Positions 17,408 to 26,738 are shown, numbered from the stretch's first letter. The stretch: DNA of 64,000 nt from CFX5 sp023384495 (GCA_048499455.1 JASNZV010000001.1:1054001-1118000), one strand, 5' to 3'. The notes: generated from the sequence alone by a model not told the origin. Numbers and translations are program-made.

Positions 17408-20400
17408 TCATCGGGAAATCATCGGTAGATGAAGAACGGACGCCGAGCCAGACTCTCCTGTCGCCACGATGCGGACGGCGCCGTCCTGAGCAGAGCCGGA
17501 GATGGCGTGACCGCTGCGATCACCCAATGAGGGCTCAGGCTGCTGGGCAAAAGCGATCGTGGCCTCGGTGGTGTCGGCTGAGTTTCCCAAACCAAAGGTA
17601 ATCGAGAGCAGCTCGCCCTCCGGCAGAACATGCGCGGGCGAGGCAAAGCTGGCAATCATAATGTCCAACTCGCCCGATGCGTCATTGAGGTCGATAGTCA
17701 CCGAGCGGACAAAGTGGTCCGGCAAATTGAACACAATCGCATCGGGGACGCCATCCTCGTCGTGGTCGGCTGGGTCAATGGTAAGCCAGCGCTCGTCATA
17801 GTCGATGGAAAAGAGCAGGCTGCTTACCTCGGCGCCGTTGCCCTGGAGCACGATGGGCACGGTGACCTGGCCGCCGGCTTCCGCCACAAGATCATCAGGA
17901 ATCACGAGCGTTGGTTGGCTGTGGGCGGCTGCGCTCTGCCCGACCTGGCAGGCGCCCGGCCCGTTGAAGAAGATGAGCGCGATACAGGTCAGGTCGCTGG
18001 CGCCGATGCGGCCATCCTCGTTGGCGTCGCAGGCCGGTGTGCCGGGGTAGGCGCCGTTGGGCGTGTCGTTGGGGTCATTGTTGTCGTCGCCGTCGAAGAA
18101 TTCGAGCGCGAGCGCGGTGAGGTCGGCCGCGCCGACGGTTTGGTCGTTGTTGCAGTCGCCGGGGATGTATGGAGCAATCAAGTTGACCTGCACTGTACCA
18201 ATAGCGGCTCCGGCCTTTGCGGTGACTATAGCCATACCGCTGGCGCTGGAAGTTAGTGCTACAGTTACCACGCCGGCTGAATTTGTCGTCTCACTGATGG
18301 TGCTCAACGTTCCCAGTGTGGTCTCGAAGGTGACATTCTGGATCGGAATCACGTTGCCATTGGCATCCATGATCGTTACCATGATGGTGCTGATACTAGT
18401 GCCGTCGGCGGCAATCTCAACGGGGTCGGCCGTCATTGTGATGACAGCAGGTTCGCTCCAGGTAATCTCGAGGAAGTTGGCGGCTACGGTCTTATCGTTA
18501 TCCATCACCACCTGAATCGGATTTGATGTGCCGGAAGCCGCGGCGATCCAATTCGTGAAAATGTAGCCAGAATTGGGCGCTGCTGTCAGTGCGACCTCCG
18601 TGTCTACAGAATACTGGGTTCCATTATTGCAATTGGGTGTCGGGCTGGTGTTGATTGTACCGCCGAACGAAGGATTTTGGACGATTGTCAGAGAATGACA
18701 CGCGCCAAAATCATGAAAGTTGTAAGGTTCAGTAACCCATGCGCTCTCGAAGAACTGAGCAGGAACCCCTAAGTCTTTATCAAAAAGTGAAAGGTTCGAA
18801 ACAGTATAGGGCCCATCCAATTGACTTCGACGGATATCGTTGCCGTCAAAGCGAATAGTCACAACTTGCTCGCCGGGTACTAAGACCACATCCTGTACAG
18901 CAAACGTAATAGGTTGCCCGTTCTTTTCAAGTCCAGCAAGAAGACCATAATTTTGCGGTGATGTCGCAGTGACGGAGATTAAGAAATCCAGCCCTTCGTA
19001 GAGCGAATCATTGTTTTCATCCTTCGGCAGTTCAATATAAGAGCCGGTTAATCGCGCGTCACTTGGACGAACTATGGCTAAGATGGTCGCTTGGCGAGTG
19101 AAAGGGACGTTATTGTCCACCCCGGAAGCGATAATGCTTATTGGCAAGAATCCAGCGGCAGATGGAATTTCGTACGCTGCCGAATAGACGCCGTTACCCT
19201 GATCAGCAAGGAGGAGTGTATCAATTACGCCGTCGGATCGTTTAGCATTGGCTACTACAGTGGCGTCATAGAATCCCACACCATCTTGTTGTAGCGTAGC
19301 AATGATTGTTGCTGTTTCACCCAGATCATAGCTTTGCTTATTCATCTGCGCTGTCAGCGTGCGTTTGGTTTGTGCGGTCACGAACAAATCATAGTCAACA
19401 CCACTCATCTCAATTCCGACGGCTGTGATTCGCATTCTCCAGAGTCCTGGCATGGCGCCTGCAAGGAGGTAAGAAGCAATAGGTCCGGCGTCGGCGGAAC
19501 CTACATGGTGTGTATACGAAACCAAATTCGGGTGGGAATTGGCAAAAGTTGGATCAACCAGCTCTCCATTTGGTGAAATTAACACAAAATCTAGCGTTCC
19601 TGTTGTCCAAGCTAAAGAAAACATAGTCGTATCTGTGGGATCTATCGATGCTGACTCTTCAGCCGTTTGGGTTGGGCCGATGTGACCCGACACATGCATG
19701 ATTAGCTGCGTTGGGTCTTGCGCTGTACCATCCAGGTTAGTGGCTACTACAGAAGTAGATGGCAGACGGCAGTAGGAAGGGACAATACTGAACGGCGGTT
19801 TAGCATCATTCATCCAATATTTGATGCAGCGGTACGACTGGCTAAGCTCTATGCTGTTCCCGATACTGCGGAAACTGTTAAAAACAACCTCCTTTTTGTA
19901 TCGCTCTGAATGCACTTCATCTGTGACAAATTGTACAGGTGGCGAGTTGGAGATCCAGCCAGCTGGCTCGAATTTGCCAGCATCATTCCAACCGACACCA
20001 CTATTGGAGCCAACAAGCCCATCATGTTTACCGGAGCCAAAGTATGTATTAAAAAAAGGGCTGTAGTCGCTACCAATAAAAATATAATTAGTCCCTCGTT
20101 GATTTTTTACGACAGGGTTGAAATTCGATTTCATGTTGTCGATTTCCATCTCACAAGCACCAATCTGTTGGTGAGAACAGCCAATATATGCGCTTGGCAA
20201 GCCTGCATGGGGCGTCTGAATTGTATAAAGAGTCTTCACTTTGTTGCGCGTACTGGGGTCAAGTAAGGCCGCGCGACTCACCAATCCACCCATTGAGTGG
20301 GCGACGATGGTGACAGGCTGTCTGTTTCGACTATACACGTGGTCGATCTGGTAACGGAGGCATTGGGCATTTAGATGGATCGAAGGAGTCCCCTGGCTAC

Positions 20401-21517
20401 TTCCGGTTTTGAGTTGCGCCACCCAAGCATCATAGTAAAGTGGAACCGTATCATCTAGAACGCCACCACCCGACTCGAACCAGAGTGGCATCTCAGCCCA
20501 ATACTGTACACTCTTGGGCAGCTTGTTTAACACATCTTTGAGGCGTACCACATCTATATTTGCATTCTGCGCTGTACAAAAACCTGATCCTGTGCCCAGA
20601 TCTGTCTTGACCAAGCCCTGCCAGCCATGCACTAACAGTAAAGGTGGTTTCGACTGGCTTCCAGCCCCACAGTCGCTGTCATTGCTCCATCGAAAGTTAT
20701 CAAGAAAAACAGCCGAGTCGTAGATCGAGTCGCCCAAATCTTGGACGGAAAAAACCACTGTAATAGTCTGACCGGGTGGAACCTTCTGTTTTGCCGTTAG
20801 CAGGGGTGTAGACCCGTCATAGGTAGTTCCGGTGTTGCCTGTCACACCGACCACCGTATTTACAGAGATAATTGCGCCAGAGATATCAAAGGCAAAGTTT
20901 AGGGGGGCCACTACCTCGTTTCCTAAAATGCTCAGATTGCTGCCATTGAATTCAGCTGTAAACGTATCATTGAAAATTGAGCCGACAAACTCTGGAAACT
21001 CCTCTGAATAATAAGCGAAATCAAAGCCCATACAATTTTTGTCATTTGGGACGCGTAGTCGCAAAGTGAGTTGAACGAGGTCATTTCCCTGGCTATTGTT
21101 GAGACCGCCAAGTTCGTAGCTTAAGCCGCCTGACAGGTTCGGTGTCGCGGCGCTTGAGGCCAACCCCGTTGACAGTATAGCAAACGTTGAACCTTGAGTG
21201 GGAAAGTAACTCAGTGGACCGCTGCCTATTTCTGTCCCCAACGGATCGCTGGCGCCAATTGTCGCCACGACGATATCGTTTGAATTGATACCCATCGCCA
21301 GCGCTAAGTCTTGGGCTGTGGCAGGATTCATGTTAGCAGCCGCATTGGCGGGTGGTACTGCGTAGTCGGGAGTACGATTTTCAGTTTGAGGGTTAGGTCT
21401 TGCTGATACATTCTGAGCTTGCGAGGCGGCAGAGGCTGCCTCGGCTATGCCAGGGGTCAATAAGGATATTGTCAAACCAATCACTACACTTATGAGAAGA
21501 ATAATTGGCGTTTTCAT
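17408..21517 (-). CDS. Secreted lipase-like protein with choice-of-anchor L, dockerin-like and cohesin-like modules
   Basis: A 1369-residue exported protein. A signal peptide (about 1-27, ending IAEAA) precedes a choice-of-anchor-L region (about 60-285: ATAQDLALAMGINSNDIVV, later MGFDFAYYSEEFPEF). A lipase-like alpha/beta domain follows with LLLVHGWQGL (about 292) and the nucleophile elbow AHSMGG (about 405). Ig-like regions, one InlB-type repeat (about 939) and an invasin-like module (about 1039) come next. Residues about 1119-1188 hold two calcium-loop motifs, GDCNNDQTVGAADLTALAL and CDANEDGRIGASDLTCIAL, as in type I dockerins. A cohesin-like module with VSSLLFSIDYDER follows, then the end SVLHLPMISR. 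The start has GGAGATGA upstream. It probably forms a transcript with the downstream RCC1 gene, 78 bases away. Confidence 0.84.
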   Translation of the reverse strand: MKTPIILLISVVIGLTISLLTPGIAEAASAASQAQNVSARPNPQTENRTPDYAVPPANAAANMNPATAQDLALAMGINSNDIVVATIGASDPLGTEIGSGPLSYFPTQGSTFAILSTGLASSAATPNLSGGLSYELGGLNNSQGNDLVQLTLRLRVPNDKNCMGFDFAYYSEEFPEFVGSIFNDTFTAEFNGSNLSILGNEVVAPLNFAFDISGAIISVNTVVGVTGNTGTTYDGSTPLLTAKQKVPPGQTITVVFSVQDLGDSIYDSAVFLDNFRWSNDSDCGAGSQSKPPLLLVHGWQGLVKTDLGTGSGFCTAQNANIDVVRLKDVLNKLPKSVQYWAEMPLWFESGGGVLDDTVPLYYDAWVAQLKTGSSQGTPSIHLNAQCLRYQIDHVYSRNRQPVTIVAHSMGGLVSRAALLDPSTRNKVKTLYTIQTPHAGLPSAYIGCSHQQIGACEMEIDNMKSNFNPVVKNQRGTNYIFIGSDYSPFFNTYFGSGKHDGLVGSNSGVGWNDAGKFEPAGWISNSPPVQFVTDEVHSERYKKEVVFNSFRSIGNSIELSQSYRCIKYWMNDAKPPFSIVPSYCRLPSTSVVATNLDGTAQDPTQLIMHVSGHIGPTQTAEESASIDPTDTTMFSLAWTTGTLDFVLISPNGELVDPTFANSHPNLVSYTHHVGSADAGPIASYLLAGAMPGLWRMRITAVGIEMSGVDYDLFVTAQTKRTLTAQMNKQSYDLGETATIIATLQQDGVGFYDATVVANAKRSDGVIDTLLLADQGNGVYSAAYEIPSAAGFLPISIIASGVDNNVPFTRQATILAIVRPSDARLTGSYIELPKDENNDSLYEGLDFLISVTATSPQNYGLLAGLEKNGQPITFAVQDVVLVPGEQVVTIRFDGNDIRRSQLDGPYTVSNLSLFDKDLGVPAQFFESAWVTEPYNFHDFGACHSLTIVQNPSFGGTINTSPTPNCNNGTQYSVDTEVALTAAPNSGYIFTNWIAAASGTSNPIQVVMDNDKTVAANFLEITWSEPAVITMTADPVEIAADGTSISTIMVTIMDANGNVIPIQNVTFETTLGTLSTISETTNSAGVVTVALTSSASGMAIVTAKAGAAIGTVQVNLIAPYIPGDCNNDQTVGAADLTALALEFFDGDDNNDPNDTPNGAYPGTPACDANEDGRIGASDLTCIALIFFNGPGACQVGQSAAAHSQPTLVIPDDLVAEAGGQVTVPIVLQGNGAEVSSLLFSIDYDERWLTIDPADHDEDGVPDAIVFNLPDHFVRSVTIDLNDASGELDIMIASFASPAHVLPEGELLSITFGLGNSADTTEATIAFAQQPEPSLGDRSGHAISGSAQDGAVRIVATGESGSASVLHLPMISR

Positions 21518-22302
21518 TGTTGGCTCATCTCCAGGAACAGTGAATCATCCCCGATCTTCCCGGAAGCTCAGAACTCTCGGAAAGTTCAACAGGAAACAGA
21601 CTCGTTGACTGGTGGGCGCTGCCTTAGTCCGGTCGGCAGCTCGTTTTGAAATTGTTCGCGCACAACCACTATAACCCAATTCCCTCACACCAACCTACTC
21701 AAAACCTATCGTCCTATCCGGTTCACCCTCCCACAGCCACTCCGCGCCCTATCAGGGCTGAAGCTGGGCATAGCGGGCCTGTTCTCCGCCCCGAACGGGA
21801 CACAGAGTCGCTGCTTTCCCTAGGGCGATGAACGCGTCATCACGCGCTGGGGTCAAACGCGCAACGACTACACCATACCACACACCGGCGCTGTACAAAC
21901 TGCACAATTACTGCACAGTTTCTGCAGGCGCCTGCATGAGGGGAGGCATCACGGCCATTCACGCTAGAAGGCCGGTGAGAGCACCTGGCCTGCAAATCCG
22001 CGATATTGGGCGGTGGATCACAATAAAAATTCCCCGGCAGTGCAGTTGCCGACCAGGCTGCGCCGCTTGCGCCCACTTGGTGCGCTTGCCGCCTGGATGC
22101 CGCCCACCTCGCCGTGCAAAATTGCGTGGATGTCCAGCCCCATGCCCAGCCCCACGTGGTCGCGCGCCAGATTTCGCCACTGACCCCAAATCCTGGATAA
22201 TGTACCTGCCGCCGGGCTGTAGAGGGGGGGCAATCTCAGCCAACGGGGCAAGCGTGGGACGCGCCCAACGCATACAAGAAAAGATGAAATAGGCGGGCTT
22301 CT
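21518..22302. other. Long intergenic region with repeat and decayed sequence
   Basis: This 785-base region carries no accepted gene. It contains a 14-base perfect palindrome, TGCAGGCGCCTGCA, at 21923-21936, a possible operator. The second copy of the terminator-linked repeat lies at about 21981-22030, and a minus-strand stretch at 22080-22290 reads LAEIAPPLQPGGRYIIQDLG, reminiscent of the end of a SAM-methyltransferase core but running out of frame. Open frames on both strands lack ribosome sites. Confidence 0.5.
21981..22050. repeat. Copy 2 of the ~45-bp terminator-linked repeat, with hairpin
   Basis: The block GCAAATCCGCGATATTGG ... ACAATAAAAA matches copy 1 at 13430-13470. On the minus strand it is preceded by a small stem (CGGCA with TGCCG) and five T residues, so it looks like the surviving 3' end of a lost leftward gene. 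Confidence 0.6.
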
Positions 22303-23448
22303 TTGGAACTGTACTACTTCAACTATACTCGCCACAGGGCGGACGGGTGGTGGGATCGCCGTAGCTTCATACACAAATGGTGGCGTCTGCACGCGCAAGA
22401 CAGCCGCTGGGCGCCGCCCTATTACCCTTTGCTATGGCGGGCGCTGGCAGCGCCGTCAGCATCGGATCAGGCAATGGCCGAGTCCTCGATCTCTGCGCCG
22501 CTGTTGCTCCATCTGGAGGCGCTACCCCGCCGCCGCCGCCCTCAGCAAGAGCCAGGCAGCCCCCACTTTTCCGGCGCCCTTATGGAGGAGATGGTGGCGG
22601 CCACCGCCCTCTTTGCCAGCCCGCAACGCGCACCCGGCATCGCGCGTCTTGGCTTATTGCACAGTGTCAACCACATCGAACCCCTCGAACGGCTATTGGG
22701 TGAGCTCAGCGAGCTGCTCTGGACGATGGACTGCCGCCGCGTCATCGGCCCAACTGCGGTCACCCCCTATCTGCCTGCGGGGGCGTTGGAAAACTATTTT
22801 CATGTCACCCCGCCTTTGCACACACCCTACAACCCACCCTACCTTCCCGAACTCCTTGCGTCACTCCTGGAACCAGTTCAGCAGACGACCCTATTTCATC
22901 TGCCTGCGCCCGCCGAGGCGCCGCCGGTGGCAGGGCCAGCCCAGCTCGCACCGTTCGACCCCGAACGGCTGGGTAACGATCTGGCTCCACTCTTTGCCGC
23001 CGCGTGCGTCATCCCGCCGGGGCTCCCCCCGCCCGTCGAAGCGGAGATTGGCGCGTTGCTTCCCTGGTTACAGCTTTGGCCGCTCTATGGTTGGCTGGCG
23101 ACGATGAACGGCGCGCCGGCCGGCTTTGTGCTTGTACAGCCCGACCTGGCGCCGAGTATTCGCCTGGCCCGAGGTGGGCGCAATTGGGCATGGCGCCTCT
23201 GGCTCCGCTGGCGTAAAACCCGCCCAGTGCGCGCCGGGCGGTTGGTCTTCGGCGCCGTGCTGCCCGCCTGGCGCGGCCAAGGGATTGGGCGCCAATTGTG
23301 GCGACAGGCGTTGGCAACCGGTGTGGCGCTGGGCTGGCGCGCATTAACGATTGGGCCGCTTATTGATGATTCGCCCGGTTACCGTTTTCTGATTGCGCAA
23401 GGGGCAAAGCCCCAACAACGATACACTTTGTACGGAGGCGAACTATAA
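22303..23448 (+). CDS. GNAT-family N-acetyltransferase with long N-terminal region
   Basis: A 381-residue protein. The C-terminal third has the acetyl-CoA-binding motif LPAWRGQGIGRQLWRQAL (about residues 310-327) after a strand RAGRLVFGAVLP, and ends PGYRFLIAQGAKPQQRYTLYG as in GNAT folds. The first 200 residues start MELYYFNYTRHRADGWWDRR and are rich in tryptophan, proline and leucine; they do not resemble a second GNAT domain I can name. The acetyl acceptor is unknown. The start is TTG, just after an in-frame TGA, with only a weak GGCGGG upstream. Downstream, after 88 bases, comes the DUF971 gene. Confidence 0.78.
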   Translation: MELYYFNYTRHRADGWWDRRSFIHKWWRLHAQDSRWAPPYYPLLWRALAAPSASDQAMAESSISAPLLLHLEALPRRRRPQQEPGSPHFSGALMEEMVAATALFASPQRAPGIARLGLLHSVNHIEPLERLLGELSELLWTMDCRRVIGPTAVTPYLPAGALENYFHVTPPLHTPYNPPYLPELLASLLEPVQQTTLFHLPAPAEAPPVAGPAQLAPFDPERLGNDLAPLFAAACVIPPGLPPPVEAEIGALLPWLQLWPLYGWLATMNGAPAGFVLVQPDLAPSIRLARGGRNWAWRLWLRWRKTRPVRAGRLVFGAVLPAWRGQGIGRQLWRQALATGVALGWRALTIGPLIDDSPGYRFLIAQGAKPQQRYTLYGGEL

Positions 23449-23536
23449 TGTTCCGCAGCGTATTGTATGATACACACACCAAACAACCTTGTTCGTACTG
23501 CAAAGTTGTTCAACATGCAAGAGGGAGTATAGCCGC

Positions 23537-23899
23537 ATGGCGCTACAGACCCGACCCAAAGAAATCACCGTTGACCGCAACGCTGGCTTGCTCCGTATGA
23601 CGTGGGCGGACGACCATGCCAGCGAATACCCATTGCGCTGGCTGCGCGCCAATTGCCCGTGCGCCACCTGTCGCGAGGAGCGCCGCGCCGCGGTGATGAA
23701 CACCGACCCGTTGCGTCTGCACACCGGCCCCGCGCCCAGCACAACCATCGCCGGGGCAGAACTGGTGGGCAACTATGCAGTCCGCTTGCGCTGGAGCGAT
23801 GGACACGACACGGGTATCTTTGCCTTTGGCGCACTGCGCGCCTGTTGTCCTTGCCCGCGCTGCAACCCGAGTGGCCCCCCACCGTTGTTGGATGAATGA
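23537..23899 (+). CDS. DUF971 domain protein
   Basis: A 120-residue protein with the DUF971/gamma-butyrobetaine-hydroxylase N-terminal-like fold: TRPKEITVDRNAGLLRMTW, EYPLRWLRANCPCATCREE, and WSDGHDTGIFAFGALRACC. The two cysteine pairs (CPCATC and CCPCPRC) suggest metal binding. Stand-alone DUF971 proteins often sit near iron-sulfur assembly genes; none are seen here. ATG 23537 is chosen over an upstream in-frame ATG at 23489 because GAGGGAG lies before it and the family match begins there. Confidence 0.78.
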   Translation: MALQTRPKEITVDRNAGLLRMTWADDHASEYPLRWLRANCPCATCREERRAAVMNTDPLRLHTGPAPSTTIAGAELVGNYAVRLRWSDGHDTGIFAFGALRACCPCPRCNPSGPPPLLDE

Positions 23900-23944
23900 T
23901 GAAGCGGGCGGCAGGGGCGCGCGGGCCTGACCCCCGGGTGAGGT

Positions 23945-23973
23945 TTGCGGTCATCTGGTAACCGTATTATAAT
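23945..23973 (+). promoter_or_regulatory. Sigma70-type promoter for the M50 protease-CBS gene
   Basis: TTGCGG (23945-23950) and a consensus TATAAT (23968-23973) are separated by 17 bases. The start codon at 24047 is about 67 bases downstream of the expected transcription start. Confidence 0.7.
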
Positions 23974-24046
23974 GCGCCGCACGCTCCGCGAGCGCGCAGC
24001 ACCGTTCCCCGCTGGGATTGGAAGTTGAACGTGTGAAGGGAGAAGT

Positions 24047-25249
24047 ATGGGCACCTCATTGACGCTCTTCAAGCTTTATGGCATCGAAATGCGGGTTCAC
24101 TGGTCATTCTTGCTGATCGTGGCCTATTACGCATTTATCTATAGCGGATCCGGCGCTAACCCATTGAGCGGGGCGGCGTATGGGGTGTTGATGATCCTCT
24201 TGCTCTTCCTCTGTGTCACCCTGCACGAACTGGGGCATGCGTTGGTGGCGAAGTATTACAAGATCAACGTTCCCAACATCACCCTGTTGCCGATTGGCGG
24301 CGTGGCGAATCTAGAGCGCATGCCAGACAAGCCCATGCAGGAGTTCTTGATCGCGATTGCCGGCCCTCTGGTCAACATTGTGCTGGCGGCGGTGTTGGCG
24401 CCCTTTGCCGGCCTTGCGTTGGTATCCGCCATGAACAACGGCGAGTTGGCCAACAATACCGCGGCTGTGTGGCGCTTTGCCCAAACGCCTGGCCTGGCGA
24501 ACCTGGTGGTGAGCCTGGCCGCGCTCAACTTGTTGCTGGCGCTCTTCAACCTGTTGCCCGCCTTCCCGATGGATGGTGGGCGGATTCTACGGGCGCTGCT
24601 GGCGATGGCCATCCCCTATGTCCAGGCTACCCGGACGGCTGTGCTGGTAGGCCGACTCATGGCCGGTCTCTTTGCCTTGTGGGGCATCATGGGGGGCGGT
24701 GTTTTTCTGTTGTTGATTGCCTTTTTTGTTTATGTCGGTGGGGGCGCCGAGTTGGAGGCGGTGGAGAGCCGCGCCGTGCTCAAACATATCCATGCTGAAG
24801 ATGCATTGACCCCCTCGGCGGTAAGTCTCTATTCGAGCGAACGTGTGAGCCGCGCCGTCGACCTCGTCATGAGCAGCTATCAGACCGACTACCCCGTGCT
24901 CGACCTTTCTAGCCGCTTCATTGGCGTACTCACGCGCGCCCGGCTCATTCAGGCGCTGCGCGATGCGGGGCCGGAATCGCGAATCGTCGATGTGATGCTC
25001 CCGGCGGATGATGTGCCCACCGCCTCGCCGCGCGAGACGCTGGATAAGCTCTGGGAAAGGATGATGCAACGGGGCACTCGGGTCGTGGCTGTAAAAGATG
25101 GCCCCGAATTTCTGGGGCTGATTACGCTGGACGATATCTCGGAGGTCTTTCAGGTGATCGGGGCCAAGCAACAGGGCGCAGGTGGCAACCGGCCACCGGG
25201 CGACGCCGCCAAAGCTGATCCTTCGGTGCGGGGCGCCGTGGATGCCTGA
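24047..25249 (+). CDS. Site-2 protease family (M50) membrane metalloprotease with two CBS domains
   Basis: A 400-residue intramembrane zinc protease. The HExxH-type motif LHELGHALVAKYY is near residue 60 in a membrane helix, and the third ligand region LPAFPMDGGRILRALL is near residue 176. Five or six hydrophobic segments precede a cytoplasmic pair of CBS domains (about 255-370; SSRFIGVLTRARL and FLGLITLDDISEVFQVIG), which usually sense adenine nucleotides. The family cleaves membrane-bound regulators, but the substrate here is unknown. GAAGGGAGA precedes the ATG and a clear promoter lies upstream. Its stop overlaps the next start by eight bases. Confidence 0.9.
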   Translation: MGTSLTLFKLYGIEMRVHWSFLLIVAYYAFIYSGSGANPLSGAAYGVLMILLLFLCVTLHELGHALVAKYYKINVPNITLLPIGGVANLERMPDKPMQEFLIAIAGPLVNIVLAAVLAPFAGLALVSAMNNGELANNTAAVWRFAQTPGLANLVVSLAALNLLLALFNLLPAFPMDGGRILRALLAMAIPYVQATRTAVLVGRLMAGLFALWGIMGGGVFLLLIAFFVYVGGGAELEAVESRAVLKHIHAEDALTPSAVSLYSSERVSRAVDLVMSSYQTDYPVLDLSSRFIGVLTRARLIQALRDAGPESRIVDVMLPADDVPTASPRETLDKLWERMMQRGTRVVAVKDGPEFLGLITLDDISEVFQVIGAKQQGAGGNRPPGDAAKADPSVRGAVDA

Positions 25250-26012
25250 ATTTCGCACCGAAACCGGACAGATCTATTACGAACTGCGCAAGGGGCCAAG
25301 CGAAGACGCCCCCACACTCACCTTGCTCCATAACTTTATGAGCAACGGTCGCAGCGCATGGGGTCCGCTTCTCCCGGCGCTGGCCGAACATTTCCGCCTG
25401 CTTGTGCCCGATCTGCCTGGGCATAGCCGCTCACACGGCTACCCGCCGAGTTTTCACCATCGGACGATGGCGCAGCAGCTCGCGGCGCTGATGCACGCCG
25501 AGGGCGCCGCGCAGGGGCGCCTGGCCGGGTGCAGCAGTGGCGGCATGGTGGCGCAGTTGATGGTGCATCATCAATGGGTCGCCCCTGCCTCGTTGACCTT
25601 GATCAGCACGACCTATAGCACCAACCCGGCGACCACTGGCAACACCTTGGTGATCACGCCCGAAAACTTCAAGGCCAGCCCTGGTTGGATGGAAGCGACG
25701 GCCCGACTGCATGATCCCTATCACTATCCTGGCTACTATCAGGAAGTGTTGTTGCCTGGCTTTCAGGCCCTGAACGGCGACAGCGCCATCGATCTACAAC
25801 TTGACGATTTACAAGCGTGGATGCTGCCAGTCTGTATTATCCATGGGGAAAAGGATGAGTTTTTTCCGCCCTTTATCGTCGAGGCCATGGCCCAGGCTTT
25901 GCCCCAGGCGGAGCTTCATCTTGTCGCTGAGCAGACCCACGCCTTGCTCTTTCGCCAACCGACGCCGGTGCGCACGCTCATGCTCGATTTTTTGATGCGC
26001 CATTCCCCGTAG
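25242..26012 (+). CDS. Alpha/beta hydrolase
   Basis: A 256-residue alpha/beta-fold hydrolase. LTLLHNFMSNGRSAWGP forms the oxyanion-side strand, AGCSSGGM is the nucleophile elbow with its central serine, IIHGEKDEFFP gives the acid, and AEQTHALLF carries the catalytic histidine. Substrate unknown; such proteins range from esterases to C-C hydrolases. The start at 25242 overlaps the protease-CBS stop (ATGCCTGA), so an operon is likely; an in-frame codon at 25182 lies well inside the upstream gene and is rejected. Confidence 0.85.
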   Translation: MPEFRTETGQIYYELRKGPSEDAPTLTLLHNFMSNGRSAWGPLLPALAEHFRLLVPDLPGHSRSHGYPPSFHHRTMAQQLAALMHAEGAAQGRLAGCSSGGMVAQLMVHHQWVAPASLTLISTTYSTNPATTGNTLVITPENFKASPGWMEATARLHDPYHYPGYYQEVLLPGFQALNGDSAIDLQLDDLQAWMLPVCIIHGEKDEFFPPFIVEAMAQALPQAELHLVAEQTHALLFRQPTPVRTLMLDFLMRHSP

Positions 26013-26066
26013 CCTCAACATGCAGACAGACGGCGTTCGCGTTTCAACTAGAAAGGAGCCACCCCA

Positions 26067-26738
26067 ATGCGCAAGGCGCAATCATATCGGCTGGCGCCCT
26101 CGATCCTCACCGCCGACTTTGGCCGCCTGGCCGACGCCATTCAGGCCGCTCAAGCCGGTGGGGCCGACGCCATCCACCTGGATGTGATGGACGGCATGTT
26201 TGTTCGCAATCTCACCTTTGGGCCTATGGTGGTGGAAGCGGTGCGGCGCGCAACCACACTGCCTTTGGATGTCCACCTCATGGTGCAAGAGCCGGGCCGC
26301 TATGTGGCCGATTTTGTGCGGGCCGGCGCCGACAGCGTGACTGTGCACGAGGAGGCAACGCTGCATCTGAATCGCACCGTCCAACAGATTACGGATTTGG
26401 GCTGTCAAGTCGGCGTGGCGCTTAACCCTGCCACGCCGGTGGAGAGCGCACGTGAGATTCTTCCCTTTGTCGACCTGATATTGATCATGACCGTCAACCC
26501 TGGGTTTGGTGGCCAGCGTTTTATTGAGACGAGTACAAGCAAAGTGCGCCGGATGCGCCGCCTGCTCGATGAACTCAATCCTACATGCGCGCTTCAGGTG
26601 GACGGAGGCGTCAATCGGGAAACCATCAGTGACTTGGCGGCAGCCGGCGCCGATTTCTTTGTGGTGGGCAGCGCAGTGTTCAATCCCCAGGGCAGTGTGG
26701 CCGACAATCTTGCCGGGTTGCGGGCGGTGTTATACTGA
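26067..26738 (+). CDS. rpe: Ribulose-phosphate 3-epimerase
   Basis: A 223-residue TIM-barrel enzyme interconverting ribulose 5-phosphate and xylulose 5-phosphate in the pentose phosphate pathway. It has LAPSILTADFGRLADAI, HLDVMDGMFVRNLTFGP with the catalytic aspartate and metal ligands, DVHLMVQEPGRYV, LIMTVNPGFGGQRFI and LQVDGGVNRETI, which supplies the second catalytic aspartate, and ends GAVDFFVVGSAVF-like (ADFFVVGSAVFN). Length is normal for the family. AAAGGAGCC precedes the ATG. It is the last rightward gene before the convergent cdsA block. Confidence 0.95.
   Translation: MRKAQSYRLAPSILTADFGRLADAIQAAQAGGADAIHLDVMDGMFVRNLTFGPMVVEAVRRATTLPLDVHLMVQEPGRYVADFVRAGADSVTVHEEATLHLNRTVQQITDLGCQVGVALNPATPVESAREILPFVDLILIMTVNPGFGGQRFIETSTSKVRRMRRLLDELNPTCALQVDGGVNRETISDLAAAGADFFVVGSAVFNPQGSVADNLAGLRAVLY

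Noticed and set aside
13526..21517. A classical cellulosome
   Set aside because: There are no carbohydrate-active catalytic domains or CBM modules here and only one dockerin-like unit, so only the looser idea of a cohesin/dockerin surface pair is kept.
22018..22398. Minus-strand methyltransferase-like gene at 22.0-22.4 kb
   Set aside because: Only about 20 residues resemble a SAM-methyltransferase core and the reading breaks frame, so it is mentioned as possible decay rather than called a gene.
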